64,000 nt of DNA from Methylobacterium soli (GCF_008806385.1 NZ_VZZK01000017.1:34177-98176); one strand, 5' to 3'; positions 9,175 to 17,763 are shown, numbered from the stretch's first letter. Made by a program: numbers and translations. The notes: generated by a model from the letters alone, not told the origin.

Positions 9175-10689
9175 TCAGCTGAGATCCTGGGCCAGGCCCG
9201 AGAGGACCGCCGGCATCAGTTCCGGCAGATCCTCCGCGATGAGGCCGGGCCCGTGGCGGCGCCCGGCATCGCCGTGCAGCCAGACCGCGGCGGCAGCGCC
9301 CGCGAAGGGCTCCATGCCCTGTGCGATGAGCCCGGCGATCAGGCCGCCGAGCACGTCGCCGGAGCCTGCGGTGCCGAGATCGGGCGTGCTGTGGTCGTTG
9401 ATCGCGACCCGGCCGTCGGGGGCCGCCACCACCGTGTCGGCGCCCTTCAGGACCACGACGGCGCCGGACAGAACCGCCGCCCGGCGGGCGCTCTCGACCT
9501 TGCCGAGGCCGGCCGCGACCGCGTCGGTCCCTTCGAAGAGCCGGGCGAACTCGCCCGAATGCGGGGTGAGCACGGCCCTGGATTCCCCGTCCGCGATGTG
9601 GCCGGCGAGCGCCGCGAACTGGCCCTTGAAGCTCGTCAGGGCATCCGCATCGAGGACGAGGCCGCGCCCGGCCGAGGCCGCCACCGCCACGAGGTCACGG
9701 GTCTGGGCGCCGGTGCCGAGGCCGGGGCCCGCCAGCACCACGTTGAGGCGCTCGTCGACCAGGAGGTCGTCGAGGTCGTCCGCGCTGTCGCAGGGCCGCA
9801 GCATGATGGCGGTGAGATGGGCGGCGTTCTCGGGGAGCGCGCTCGCCGGCGAGGCCATGGTGACGAGGCCGGCGCCGATCCGCAGGGCGGCGCGGGCGGC
9901 CAGCCGCGCCGCGCCGGTCCGGTAGGCGGGGCCCGACAGGACAAGGGCATGGCCCCGGGTGTATTTGTGGCTGGACGCGCTGAGGCGCGGGAAGGCCGCC
10001 CCCCAGAGGGCGGGCCCGTTGCGGAAGAGGGGCGGCGCGCAGGCGGCGAGCCCCGCCGCGAGGGCGTCCGGGCCGATCCCGATCTCCGCGAGGCGCAGGT
10101 CGCCGCAGAGGGCACGGCCGGGCTGGAGCAGGTGGCCCGGCTTGTAGGCCACGAAGGTGATCGTGCGGGTGGCCCGGACCGCGCAGCCCCGGATGGCGCC
10201 GCGATCGCCGTCGACGCCGCTCGGGACGTCGACGGACAGCACCGGACGCTTGGAACAATTCGTGAACGATACGGCGGTCTCGGCCTCGCCCTCGAGATCG
10301 CGCGCGAGGCCCGACCCGAACAGCGCGTCGATCACGAGGTCGACCCCCTCCGCGTCGAGCCCGGCCATCCCCTCGACGACCGGGCCGGTCCAGTCGGCGG
10401 CGGCGAGACCCGCATCGCCCGACAGCGCGGCGCGGGCGCCGAGGAGCCGGACCTCGACGGCGTGGCCGGCCTCGGCGAGGCGGCGGGCCGCGATGAGCCC
10501 GTCGCCGCCATTGTTGCCGGGGCCGCACAGGATGAGCACCCGTCCGCGCGCGGGCAGGAGCGCGCAGGCCTCGGCCGCCACCGCGGCGCCGGCGCGGCGC
10601 ATCAGGTCGTAGCCCGGGATGCCCCCGGCGATCGCGCTTGCATCGACCCGGGCCATCGCCTCAACCGTGAGCAGCCGCGCCGCGTCCAT
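9175..10689 (-). CDS. nnr: bifunctional NAD(P)H-hydrate epimerase / dehydratase
   Basis: Metabolite-repair enzyme. The N-terminal YjeF_N domain interconverts R- and S-NAD(P)HX, and the C-terminal carbohydrate-kinase-like domain dehydrates S-NAD(P)HX with ADP or ATP. The 504-residue product shows the epimerase nucleotide loop (CGPGNNGGDG) in the first half, and AGPGLG and GTAGSGDVLGGLIAG in the second, typical of the ADP-dependent dehydratase. The start at 10689 (MDAARLLTVEAM) matches the family; 26 further in-frame residues upstream look non-coding. It is divergent from glnB with about 200 bp between them, and the genes are close neighbours in many alphaproteobacteria (recollection, not checked). 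Confidence 0.93.
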   Translation of the reverse strand: MDAARLLTVEAMARVDASAIAGGIPGYDLMRRAGAAVAAEACALLPARGRVLILCGPGNNGGDGLIAARRLAEAGHAVEVRLLGARAALSGDAGLAAADWTGPVVEGMAGLDAEGVDLVIDALFGSGLARDLEGEAETAVSFTNCSKRPVLSVDVPSGVDGDRGAIRGCAVRATRTITFVAYKPGHLLQPGRALCGDLRLAEIGIGPDALAAGLAACAPPLFRNGPALWGAAFPRLSASSHKYTRGHALVLSGPAYRTGAARLAARAALRIGAGLVTMASPASALPENAAHLTAIMLRPCDSADDLDDLLVDERLNVVLAGPGLGTGAQTRDLVAVAASAGRGLVLDADALTSFKGQFAALAGHIADGESRAVLTPHSGEFARLFEGTDAVAAGLGKVESARRAAVLSGAVVVLKGADTVVAAPDGRVAINDHSTPDLGTAGSGDVLGGLIAGLIAQGMEPFAGAAAAVWLHGDAGRRHGPGLIAEDLPELMPAVLSGLAQDLS

Positions 10690-10783
10690 CCTTGAGATCC
10701 CTGGCTGGTTGCCCGCCCGCCGCCCAGGTTGGCCGGGAGCGGGGCACGACACCGCATCGATGCCCAAACGATTTGCACAAACT

Positions 10784-10798
10784 GCCTATCTGATAGGC
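10784..10798. promoter_or_regulatory. palindrome between nnr and glnB
   Basis: A perfect 15-nt palindrome, GCCTATC T GATAGGC, lies 96 bp upstream of nnr and 96 bp upstream of glnB, in the divergent promoter region. It could be an operator. It does not resemble a sigma-54 -24/-12 element, and I found no clear one nearby. Confidence 0.35.
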
Positions 10799-10893
10799 GG
10801 AATCGACCCATTCCGTCGGAAAACAGCGTGGCGGAGCCCGGACCGGAATGGTAGAAAACAGGCTCAGCGTCGTGAAGGTTAGGCTCGTCCGGC

Positions 10894-11232
10894 ATGAAGA
10901 AGATCGAAGCGATCATCAAGCCCTTCAAGCTCGACGAGGTGAAGGAGGCCCTCCAGGAGGTCGGCCTCCAGGGCATCACCGTGATCGAGGCGAAGGGTTT
11001 CGGCCGCCAGAAGGGCCATACCGAGCTCTATCGGGGCGCGGAATACGTGGTCGACTTCCTGCCGAAGGTGAAGCTCGAGATCGTGCTCGCCGACGCGCTG
11101 GTCGAGGGCGCCGTTGAGGCGATCCGCAAGTCGGCCCAGACCGGCCGCATCGGCGACGGCAAGATCTTCGTCTCCACCATCGAGGAGGCGATCCGGATCC
11201 GCACGGGCGAGACCGGCGCCGACGCGATCTAG
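10894..11232 (+). CDS. glnB: nitrogen regulatory protein PII
   Basis: Trimeric signal protein that senses ATP/ADP and 2-oxoglutarate and controls glutamine synthetase adenylylation and NtrB. The 112-residue product is full length with the uridylylation Tyr51 in the T-loop (TELYRGAEYVV), the B-loop GRIGDGKIFV and the C-terminal RTGE motif. It lies 210 bp upstream of glnA on the same strand, the standard alphaproteobacterial glnB-glnA pairing, which favours GlnB over the AmtB-linked GlnK paralogue. Confidence 0.95.
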   Translation: MKKIEAIIKPFKLDEVKEALQEVGLQGITVIEAKGFGRQKGHTELYRGAEYVVDFLPKVKLEIVLADALVEGAVEAIRKSAQTGRIGDGKIFVSTIEEAIRIRTGETGADAI

Positions 11233-11287
11233 CGGATCGTGCGGGCTCGGACCGTCGTCGCGCTCCTGCCATCGCCCGATGGTCAAG

Positions 11288-11317
11288 GAGCCGGTTCCCT
11301 CGCGCCGGAAACGGCTC
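11288..11317 (+). terminator. stem-loop between glnB and glnA
   Basis: Imperfect inverted repeat GAGCCGGTTCC / GGAAACGGCTC (one mismatch) 55 bp past the glnB stop. It may limit read-through so that glnA can be set independently from an internal promoter. Confidence 0.5.
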
Positions 11318-11442
11318 TAGATCACGGGCATTCCCGGCGCTCGAATCATCCTTCGCGCTCGAGATCAAGTCGAGACGCCGCGGGCCCCAATGCTCCGCGG
11401 CCTAACCACGGCTAAATGCCGATCATCAGGAGACATCAAGGG

Positions 11443-12855
11443 ATGGCTAAAACGGCAGCCGACGTCCTGAAGGAAATCAAGGACAACGACGTCAAGTACG
11501 TGGACTTCCGGTTCACGGATCCGCGCGGCAAGTGGCAGCACGTCACCTTCGACGTCAGCCTCGTCGACGACGAGATCTTCACGGACGGCACCATGTTCGA
11601 CGGCTCGTCGATCGCTGGCTGGAAGGCCATCAACGAATCCGACATGCTGCTGATGCCGGACCCGGCCACCGCCTGCATGGATCCGTTCTTCTCGGCCTCG
11701 ACCATGTCGATCGTCTGCGACGTGCTCGAGCCCTCGACCGGCGCCCCCTATGCCCGCGACCCGCGCGGCACCGCCAAGCTGGCGGAAGCCTTCCTGAAAT
11801 CCACCGGCATCGGCGACACGGTCTTCGTCGGCCCCGAGGCCGAGTTCTTCGTGTTCGACGACGTGAAGTTCGGCGCCGACCCCTACCACACCGGCTTCCA
11901 GCTCGACTCGACCGAACTGCCCACCAACGGCTTCACCGAGTACGAGGGCGGCAACCTCGGCCACCGCATCCCGATGAAGGGCGGCTATTTCCCGGTGCCG
12001 CCGCAGGATTCGGCGCAGGACATGCGCGGCGAGATGCTGGCGGCCATGCAATCGATGGGCGTCAAGGTCGAGAAGCACCACCACGAGGTGGCCTCGGCCC
12101 AGCACGAGCTCGGCATGAAGTTCGACACGCTGACGCTGCTCGCCGACCACATGCAGATCTACAAGTACTGCATCCACAACGTCGCCCAGAGCTACGGCAA
12201 GACCGCGACCTTCATGCCCAAGCCCGTCTACGGCGACAACGGCTCGGGCATGCACGTGCACCAGTCGATCTGGAAGAACGGCAAGCCGCTCTTTGCCGGC
12301 GACAAATACGCCGACCTCTCCCAGGAATGCCTCTGGTACATCGGCGGCATCATCAAGCACGCCAAGGCGCTCAACGCCTTCACCAACCCCTCGACCAACT
12401 CCTACAAGCGCCTCGTGCCCGGCTACGAGGCCCCGGTGCTGCTCGCCTACTCGGCCCGCAACCGCTCGGCCTCCTGCCGCATCCCGTGGACGACGAACCC
12501 GAAGGCCAAGCGCGTCGAGGTCCGCTTCCCCGACCCGATGGCCAACCCCTACCTCGCCTTCGCGGCGCTGCTGATGGCCGGCCTCGATGGCATCATCAAC
12601 AAGATCGATCCGGGCCCGGCCATGGACAAGGATCTCTACGACCTGCCCCCGCGCGAGTTGAAGAAGATCCCGACCGTCTGCGGCAGCTTGCGCGAGGCCC
12701 TGCAGAACCTCGACCGCGACCGCGCCTTCCTGAAGGCCGGCAACGTCTTCACGGACGACCAGATCGATTCCTTCATCGAGCTGAAGATGGCCGAGGTGAT
12801 GCGCTACGAGATGACGCCGCACCCGGTCGAGTTCACGATGTACTACTCGCTCTGA
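11443..12855 (+). CDS. glnA: glutamine synthetase type I
   Basis: Dodecameric enzyme that condenses ammonia and glutamate with ATP, the main nitrogen-assimilation step. The 470-residue product begins MAKTAADVL (AGGAGA about 11 nt upstream) and shows the MFDGSS beta-grasp motif, the GPEAEFF active-site strand, NGSGMHVHQS, and the adenylylation tyrosine Tyr399 in KDLYDLPP, which marks the GSI-beta type controlled by GlnE. It is preceded by glnB. The last 140 bp (from 12716) are nearly duplicated at 16441-16580. Confidence 0.97.
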   Translation: MAKTAADVLKEIKDNDVKYVDFRFTDPRGKWQHVTFDVSLVDDEIFTDGTMFDGSSIAGWKAINESDMLLMPDPATACMDPFFSASTMSIVCDVLEPSTGAPYARDPRGTAKLAEAFLKSTGIGDTVFVGPEAEFFVFDDVKFGADPYHTGFQLDSTELPTNGFTEYEGGNLGHRIPMKGGYFPVPPQDSAQDMRGEMLAAMQSMGVKVEKHHHEVASAQHELGMKFDTLTLLADHMQIYKYCIHNVAQSYGKTATFMPKPVYGDNGSGMHVHQSIWKNGKPLFAGDKYADLSQECLWYIGGIIKHAKALNAFTNPSTNSYKRLVPGYEAPVLLAYSARNRSASCRIPWTTNPKAKRVEVRFPDPMANPYLAFAALLMAGLDGIINKIDPGPAMDKDLYDLPPRELKKIPTVCGSLREALQNLDRDRAFLKAGNVFTDDQIDSFIELKMAEVMRYEMTPHPVEFTMYYSL

Positions 12856-12861
12856 GAGACA

Positions 12862-12933
12862 GGGCCGGGCGCGAAGTGCCCGGCCCCCTGAGACGACCCG
12901 GCGCCGGGGCCTCCCAGGAGGCTCCGGCGTTTT
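12862..12933 (+). terminator. tandem stem-loops terminating glnA
   Basis: Two hairpins follow the stop codon. The first (12862-12886) has 9-bp arms GGGCCGGGC / GCCCGGCCC. The second (12901-12933) pairs GCCGGGGCCTCC with GGAGGCTCCGGC and is followed by GTTTT, a good intrinsic terminator. Confidence 0.8.
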
Positions 12934-13808
12934 CGTTGGGCTGACGAAGCCGAGGCATTGTCCTACGGCCTGGAATCGATGGGATTTCGTCGGGACCACC
13001 ACTGAGTGAGAGAACGAAGTGGCTGCTCGTCTATCCCGTTTTCTCTCTTGGGCTCGGGGCCGCTCTGGTCTTGGCGTGGATCGGCGCGACAGGATGCTCG
13101 TAGCCGAACACGAGGGTGAGGTGCGGTTCTCGCGACGGCTGCTATGGGTGGTGAGTCGTCATTCAGCCGCTGCCCGAAAGCAGATGCCGCCGCAAAGGAC
13201 AGCCATCGCCTCCGTCGAAAACCGCTCGGGCGTACTGAGAGCTGTTCCCGATCGCGTTGCGACGGGACCGTCGGCCGCGGCCGTGCCGAAGCGGGCGCGG
13301 ATCCCCTCTCCCGTGCGGGAGAGGGACAGGGTGAGGGGTGCGACGTCTCCGGAAAGGCCGCATCCCTCACCCGGTCGGCTGACGCCGACTCGACCTCTCC
13401 CGAACGGGAGAGGTGGGGCGCCACCCTCTGGGTCATCTCGAGCCAACGCGCTGGCTGCCCCTGCCGCGGGTCCCCTCTCCCGTGCGGGAGAGGGACAGGG
13501 TGAGGGTCGAGACCTTTCAGAACGAGGTGCGCCCGATCGGCGCCGAGTCGGCGATACGACCGCATGCTCCATCCTGAAGGCGCTCATCCCTCACCCCAAC
13601 CCTCTCCCGCACGGGAGAGGGGGTCCGTCGCGCCGAACCGGACCGGGGCTGCCTATTTTCCAGCCCGTTGCAACGCGCTCGGGCGTACTTAGGTGCCGTC
13701 GATGCGCTCCGGACGACACCCTCACGGTTACGTCCACCGCCGGCTTGATCCTCGGATATCAAGGTGCCTATCTCCGTTCACACCCTGATTCGGCGAGGCG
13801 CCTTGTCG
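12934..13808. other. gene-free stretch containing a REP-like cluster
   Basis: No credible gene is present. Open frames across it have low coding quality and are built from the palindromic repeats. The first 280 bp show nothing recognisable; 13220-13690 is the repeat cluster listed separately. Confidence 0.6.
13220..13690. repeat. REP-like mosaic repeat cluster, copy A
   Basis: Four palindromes of the type CTCTCCCgtgcGGGAGAG lie at about 13304-13325, 13394-13413 (loop variant GAAC), 13473-13494 and 13600-13621, each flanked by GGGTGAGGG-type arms. The outer flanks and the 127-bp spacer between the third and fourth match the reverse complement of the cluster at 46075-46532, with the same end modules (one beginning GAGCTGTTCCCGATCGCG, the other containing TGCCTATTTTCCAGCC). 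The element looks like a composite intergenic repeat, not a gene or CRISPR array. Confidence 0.8.
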
Positions 13809-14681
13809 TCAGCGAAGAAGGTTCGGGGGCACCGGCGGGCTCGCATTGAGCAGAGTGATCGTCACCCGTCGATTCGGCGCGATGTAGGGATTTTCGGGGA
13901 AAACCGGCTCGGTGTCGGCGCGTCCCACGACGGACACGAAGTTGTCGTTGGGAACCCCGGCACCCGACAGGATCTCGCGCACGGCGAGCGCACGCCCGGC
14001 GGTGAGGTTCCAAGGTTCGACGGTCCGCGCCGAGCCCGGGCGCGCGGCGGCCGTGTGGCCGGTTATGGACAGACGATTGGGCAGCCGGTTCAGGGCAGGC
14101 GCGAGCGCCTCCAGCACGCGACGGGTGCGCTCGTAAGGGTCGACAGAGCCCTCGCGGAACATGGAGCGCCCGTCCTCGTCCACGAAGGAAACGTTCACGC
14201 CCTCCTTGGTCGTCTCGAAGACGATGTTGCGCGACAGCTCGCCAATCTCGGGCATCTTCTGGAGCGCCTGCCGGAGGCTGGCGACGGCGTTGTAGTTGGC
14301 CTGCATGTCGGCGGGCGGACGGCTGGCCTCGCGATCGCTGGCGCGGCCCGGGCTGGTCGGGCGCGCTCCGTCCTCCGTCTTGGCAGAGCCCACCTCTGCG
14401 TCGGGGGGCGTCGTCGGCTTGTTGCCTGAAGCGTCCAGGGCGGTGCCGTACAGCATTCCGCCACCGCCACTGTTTGCAGGGCTCAAAGCCGCCGGCGCGA
14501 AGTATTCCGCCAAACCGATCTTCTGCTCCTGCGTCGTCATGCTGATCAGCCACATCAGCAGAAAGAACGCCATCATGGCGGTCACGAAATCCGCATAGGC
14601 GATTTTCCAGGCCCCGCCGTGGTGTGCGTGAGCGGCCTTCTTGACCTTCTTGATGATGATCGGCTGAGGGGGCTTGGCCAT
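13809..14681 (-). CDS. motB: flagellar stator protein MotB
   Basis: Inner-membrane, peptidoglycan-anchored half of the proton-driven flagellar stator. The 290-residue protein has a basic N-terminus, one transmembrane helix (residues about 25-48) with the proton-carrying Asp31 in AYADFVTAMMAFF, a long low-complexity periplasmic linker rich in Pro/Ser/Gly, and a C-terminal OmpA-like domain ending NRRVTITLL. It sits 28 bp after motA on the same strand, forming a motA-motB operon with no other flagellar genes in the window. Confidence 0.93.
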   Translation of the reverse strand: MAKPPQPIIIKKVKKAAHAHHGGAWKIAYADFVTAMMAFFLLMWLISMTTQEQKIGLAEYFAPAALSPANSGGGGMLYGTALDASGNKPTTPPDAEVGSAKTEDGARPTSPGRASDREASRPPADMQANYNAVASLRQALQKMPEIGELSRNIVFETTKEGVNVSFVDEDGRSMFREGSVDPYERTRRVLEALAPALNRLPNRLSITGHTAAARPGSARTVEPWNLTAGRALAVREILSGAGVPNDNFVSVVGRADTEPVFPENPYIAPNRRVTITLLNASPPVPPNLLR

Positions 14682-14709
14682 CGAGTCGCTGCTGGAGATT
14701 GGGGCAGAT

Positions 14710-15567
14710 CTAGGCGGGCAGAGCGGCGGTTGCCGCTTCCACTTCGTTGAAGGTCGGGCGGACGTCGCTCATCAGTGCCTTGCGGGCAAATTCTACCGCC
14801 ATCACCGGCGGCTGGCCGGCGATGTGGGCGAGGAGACCTGCCTTCAGTGAAAGGTAGTATTTGGATTCGGCCTCGAAGAGGCTCTTGAGCGACTGCGCCA
14901 TGGGCCCGAAGAACCCGTAGGCGACGAAGACGCCGAAGAAGGTGCCGACGAGCGCGCCGCCGATCAGATGTCCGAGCACCTCCGGCGGCTCCTTGATCGC
15001 CCCCATCGTCTTGATCACGCCGAGCACGGCGGCGACGATGCCGAGCGCCGGTGTCCCGTCGGCGAGCGACTGCATGGCCGAAACGACACGCTCCTGCTCC
15101 TGGTGGTGCGTCTCAAGTTCCTCATCCATGAGAGCGTCGATCTCGTGGACGTTGTTGGCGCCCAGCGTCACCATACGCATGTAGTCGCAGACGAACTCGA
15201 CCGCGTGATGGTTCGCCGCAAAGGTCGGGAAGGCGTTGAACAGCGTCGATTCGCTCGGATCTTCGATGTGCGGCTCGAGCGCCATCAAACCCTTCTGTTT
15301 CGCAAGTTTGTACAAGGAATACTGCATGCCCAGCAATTCGACATAGGATTGCTGATTGTATTTGGGGCCCTTCACCAGCGTGCCCAGCATGGCGGGCACG
15401 GCCTTGAGCACCGGCCCGGTGTTGCCGATGACGAAGGCGCCGATCGCTGCACCGAGGATGATGACGAACTCGTACGGCTGCCAAAGGACTTCCAGGTGGC
15501 CACCCATCGCCGCGTAGCTGCCAAAGACGCAGGCGAAGACGATCAGTGCGCCGACGATCAGCCGCAT
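14710..15567 (-). CDS. motA: flagellar stator protein MotA
   Basis: Four-helix inner-membrane stator subunit that forms the ion channel with MotB and pushes on FliG. The 285-residue product has two N-terminal helices (starting LIVGALIVFACVFGSY and FVIILGAAIGAFVIG), a large cytoplasmic loop with the charged segment that contacts FliG, and two C-terminal helices including the conserved proline region GTPALGIVAAVLGVI. First gene of the motAB pair. Confidence 0.95.
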   Translation of the reverse strand: MRLIVGALIVFACVFGSYAAMGGHLEVLWQPYEFVIILGAAIGAFVIGNTGPVLKAVPAMLGTLVKGPKYNQQSYVELLGMQYSLYKLAKQKGLMALEPHIEDPSESTLFNAFPTFAANHHAVEFVCDYMRMVTLGANNVHEIDALMDEELETHHQEQERVVSAMQSLADGTPALGIVAAVLGVIKTMGAIKEPPEVLGHLIGGALVGTFFGVFVAYGFFGPMAQSLKSLFEAESKYYLSLKAGLLAHIAGQPPVMAVEFARKALMSDVRPTFNEVEAATAALPA

Positions 15568-16108
15568 AATTTGTCATCCTTGCGCGGCGGCCGGTACAGC
15601 CCGCTCGATGCCACCAACCATCCGACAAATTGCCTAATAAGGTTAACGCCGGGTTTAGTGTTGTGGCCGGGCTTCCACTTGGCGACCGTCCTCGAACCGA
15701 TCCCGTAGCGCTTCGAGCGCGCCCTCAGGCTTGCCTGACCATGCTGGACCGCTCGACGAATCGCCCACGTCGAAGGGCATCGCCGACGCCTTGAACGCCC
15801 AGAATATCCCGGCCGCGAAGGGCGGCCAGGGGAGCGCCACGCAGGTCCAGCGGGTCGAGGCGCGGGCTCCATGAGCGCGGATCTGCGCGGGACGATCCTG
15901 GAGATGATGGCCGTCCTCGGCTGACCGCGGTATGGTCGAGGCGTTGAGAGACGGCGACCGCTTCCGCTGCCGTGAGCCCTGCTTGGGGCCGGGTCACGCA
16001 ATCATCGCCCTCCGGCGGCGTACCCTGGCCCTGGAACGGGTCAGGACCTCCACCGGATGACGCTCCGGTTCATGCGTCGCGTCGATACAGGGTTCGAGGT
16101 AGAGCGGC
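15568..16108. other. no recognisable gene between motA and a small ORF
   Basis: Upstream of motA. A GTG-initiated frame on the minus strand (15655-15840, 61 residues) is open but unsupported by any family I recognise. I see the motA promoter region and otherwise nothing. Confidence 0.4.
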
Positions 16109-16273
16109 ATGGTGTTGTGGGCCTGGTTCGACTCCCTGTCACTCCTCGACCAGCTCGTGGTCGGGGCATGCACCGCCGCGTTCCTGTCTTGCATCTATAA
16201 GGCCGGCTACAAGCATGGGTTTGCGGCCGGTGCAGCCGCTACCAAGACCCAATGGAAGATCCCATGGCCCTGA
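16109..16273 (+). CDS. small putative membrane protein, 54 residues
   Basis: A 54-codon ATG frame preceded by GAGGTAGAG about 5-13 nt upstream. It encodes an N-terminal amphipathic stretch (WAWFDSLSLLDQ) and a probable single membrane helix (LVVGACTAAFLSCIY), then a short Gly/Ala- and Lys-containing tail. The function is unknown. It lies at the left edge of the toxin/immunity patchwork. Real coding status is uncertain; the ribosome site and helix are the only support. Confidence 0.4.
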   Translation: MVLWAWFDSLSLLDQLVVGACTAAFLSCIYKAGYKHGFAAGAAATKTQWKIPWP

Positions 16274-16407
16274 TTTCAAATCCACTCAGGGTCAACCATC
16301 ACGCGCCGCCGCCCCATGCCGCCGCAGAGAGGCTTTCAGAGTCCTGGCCGTTGCCGGGCGGTCGCGCGCGGATCGCCGTCATCGTGTCGGCATCCCGGGC
16401 GTGGGTC

Positions 16408-16580
16408 GGCTCCGCGACTTCATCGGGCAGATCCTCGAGAGCGACCGCGCCTTCCTGAAGGCTGGCAACGTCCTCACGGACGACCAGATCGATTCCTTCA
16501 TCGAGCTGAAGATAGCCGAGGTGATGCGCTACGAGATGACGCCGCACCCGGTCGAGTTCACGATGTACTACTCGCTGTGA
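16408..16580 (+). pseudogene. chimeric remnant: immunity-gene fragment fused to glnA 3' end
   Basis: Bases 16408-16446 match 17942-17980, inside the immunity paralogue, in 38 of 39 positions and encode RLRDFIGQILESD. From 16441 the sequence switches to the glnA 3' end, matching 12716-12855 in 136 of 140 positions and keeping the same frame to the TGA. The two pieces share GCGACC at the junction, as expected from recombination at microhomology. The surrounding frame has no convincing start, so this is scar DNA, not a functional glutamine synthetase. Confidence 0.85.
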
Positions 16581-16627
16581 GGGCAGGGGGCGGGCGCCGG
16601 CCCGCCGCCTGATCGGGACGATCCGCG

Positions 16628-16662
16628 ATGCCGGGGCCTCGGGAGGGCTCCGGCATTTGTCT
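16628..16662 (+). terminator. duplicated glnA-type terminator
   Basis: Hairpin ATGCCGG...CCGGCAT followed by TTGTCTTT, placed after the glnA remnant as the second glnA hairpin is after the real gene (inner GGGGCCTC and GGCTCC shared). It would isolate the toxin gene from upstream transcription. Confidence 0.65.
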
Positions 16663-16687
16663 TTCAGGCATTCGCTGAAAGAAAGCC

Positions 16688-16716
16688 TTGACGTTATGTA
16701 TATAATCTTATATCAG
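16688..16716 (+). promoter_or_regulatory. possible promoter of the toxin/immunity module
   Basis: TTGACG at 16688 and TATCAG at 16711 are separated by 17 bp, within a markedly AT-rich patch (about 16684-16735) that is unlike the surrounding GC-rich DNA. Confidence 0.35.
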
Positions 16717-16744
16717 AACAAATCGTGAACATATGGAGGTGGCG

Positions 16745-17412
16745 ATGGCGTCATGGTCGATGACCCTGGAAAGAGCGCATTGGCTCGTCGCCGCCCTCCG
16801 CGTCCGCGTGGCCCTGGCCCGGGCGCAGCTCGCGCTGCGGGGCTACAATCAGTTCCAGCCGCGCGTGCCGGCCGGCGTCGCGGAAGGCGGCCGGTGGACG
16901 GCCGATGACGGCGGCGGATCCGGCGCGGAACGAGACGACGGCCGCATCCGGCTCGCCGAGAACGAGACCGGCCGACAGAAGCCCATCGATCTCCGCGAGG
17001 AGGAGATGCGCGGTGGACATACGCTGCGAAAGCATGTCGGAAAAAATGATGAAGAATTACTAGCAAAAGTGATAGGAAGTCGAAGGATATCGACTTTCTA
17101 TCGGTATGGATACCACCGAGACGGCTCCTTTGCCTCTTTGGGAGATGCAAATTATTTGTAAACGAGGCTCTTAAAAGACATCCAGAAGAAATCGATCTCG
17201 TTTCCTCCGGTAAGAAAGATGATATTTTTATCAAAGAAAGATTCGGATATCGAACCGGGCGAGAGGCTTATACGGACGGGTACATCGAACCATATTTGCG
17301 GAACACGTACGGAGTCGGAATTCTGATTTTCCACGACCCGGGCAGCAGTCGCGGATTTCGTATCCACACTGCCTACCCTCGAAACGATAAACCTGAAAAG
17401 GATGGAGATTGA
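16745..17412 (+). pseudogene. CdiA-CT RNase A-like toxin, frameshifted
   Basis: Polymorphic-toxin effector. The ATG at 16745 follows GGAGGT. The N-terminal half holds the recurrent alphaproteobacterial delivery/linker motif QPRVPAGVAEGGRWT; the C-terminal half resembles the bacterial CdiA-CT RNase A domain, with GGHTLRKHVG, SRRISTF and a final RIHTAYP. The first frame stops at 17159-17161 right after GDANYL. The next frame continues without a break from VNEALKRHPEEID to RIHTAYPRN and stops at 17410-17412. Restoring one base near 17157 would give a continuous protein of about 222 residues. I see no classical slippery heptamer. The likely cause is a one-base deletion, though a sequencing error is possible. 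The immunity gene starts one base after the stop. Confidence 0.75.
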
Positions 17413-17413
17413 C

Positions 17414-17686
17414 ATGAAGCCTTCCCCGGAATTCGAGAAGTTCGGAATCAGATTCATACAAGATCTCGACACGGTTGCATCGAATGACGAGGAGATCTAC
17501 AACTTCGTTTTGAAGCATTTTCTGGGCGAAGAGCGCGTTCGTCTGCGCGACTTCATCGATCATGCGCTCCGCGAAGCCTCGGACAGCGAGTTGCTGCAGC
17601 TCTGGGGATCTGTTGATGCCGACATCTATTTTCCGACGGCTGCCGATCTGAGGGCGATGCTGACGGGTGCGCGTGACCGGCTTTGA
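17414..17686 (+). CDS. probable CDI-type immunity protein
   Basis: A 90-residue acidic protein, MKPSPEFEKFGIRF..., with AAGGATGGAG just upstream; an ATG at 17402 overlapping the toxin end is the alternative start. Its position one base after the toxin frame and its similarity to the next gene (RLRDFIDHAL versus RLRDFIGQIL; ELLQLWGSVDADIYF versus ELSKLWSLTGADWHF) support a CdiI_3-like immunity role, that is, binding and blocking the cognate RNase. Codon use is more AT-rich than the core genes. The function is inferred from context. Confidence 0.65.
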   Translation: MKPSPEFEKFGIRFIQDLDTVASNDEEIYNFVLKHFLGEERVRLRDFIDHALREASDSELLQLWGSVDADIYFPTAADLRAMLTGARDRL

Positions 17687-17763
17687 TCCGCAGACACCGA
17701 GCTTGACGGCGCCGCCGCACCGTCTCCACATGGGCCCCTCGATGGACGATCCGACTCGCCGCG

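Noticed and set aside
11365..13002. 545-codon minus-strand frame
   Set aside because: Antisense of glnA.
13304..13621. Possible CRISPR array from regularly spaced palindromes
   Set aside because: Spacing is irregular (79-127 bp), loops vary, and spacers themselves are repeated at 46 kb. No cas genes.
13019..13849. Several overlapping frames of 100-276 codons
   Set aside because: They are built from palindromic REP units and differ between the two repeat clusters; no ribosome sites or domains.
17140..17165. Programmed -1 ribosomal frameshift in the toxin gene
   Set aside because: No X-XXY-YYZ heptamer or downstream pseudoknot is apparent; a simple one-base deletion explains the data better.
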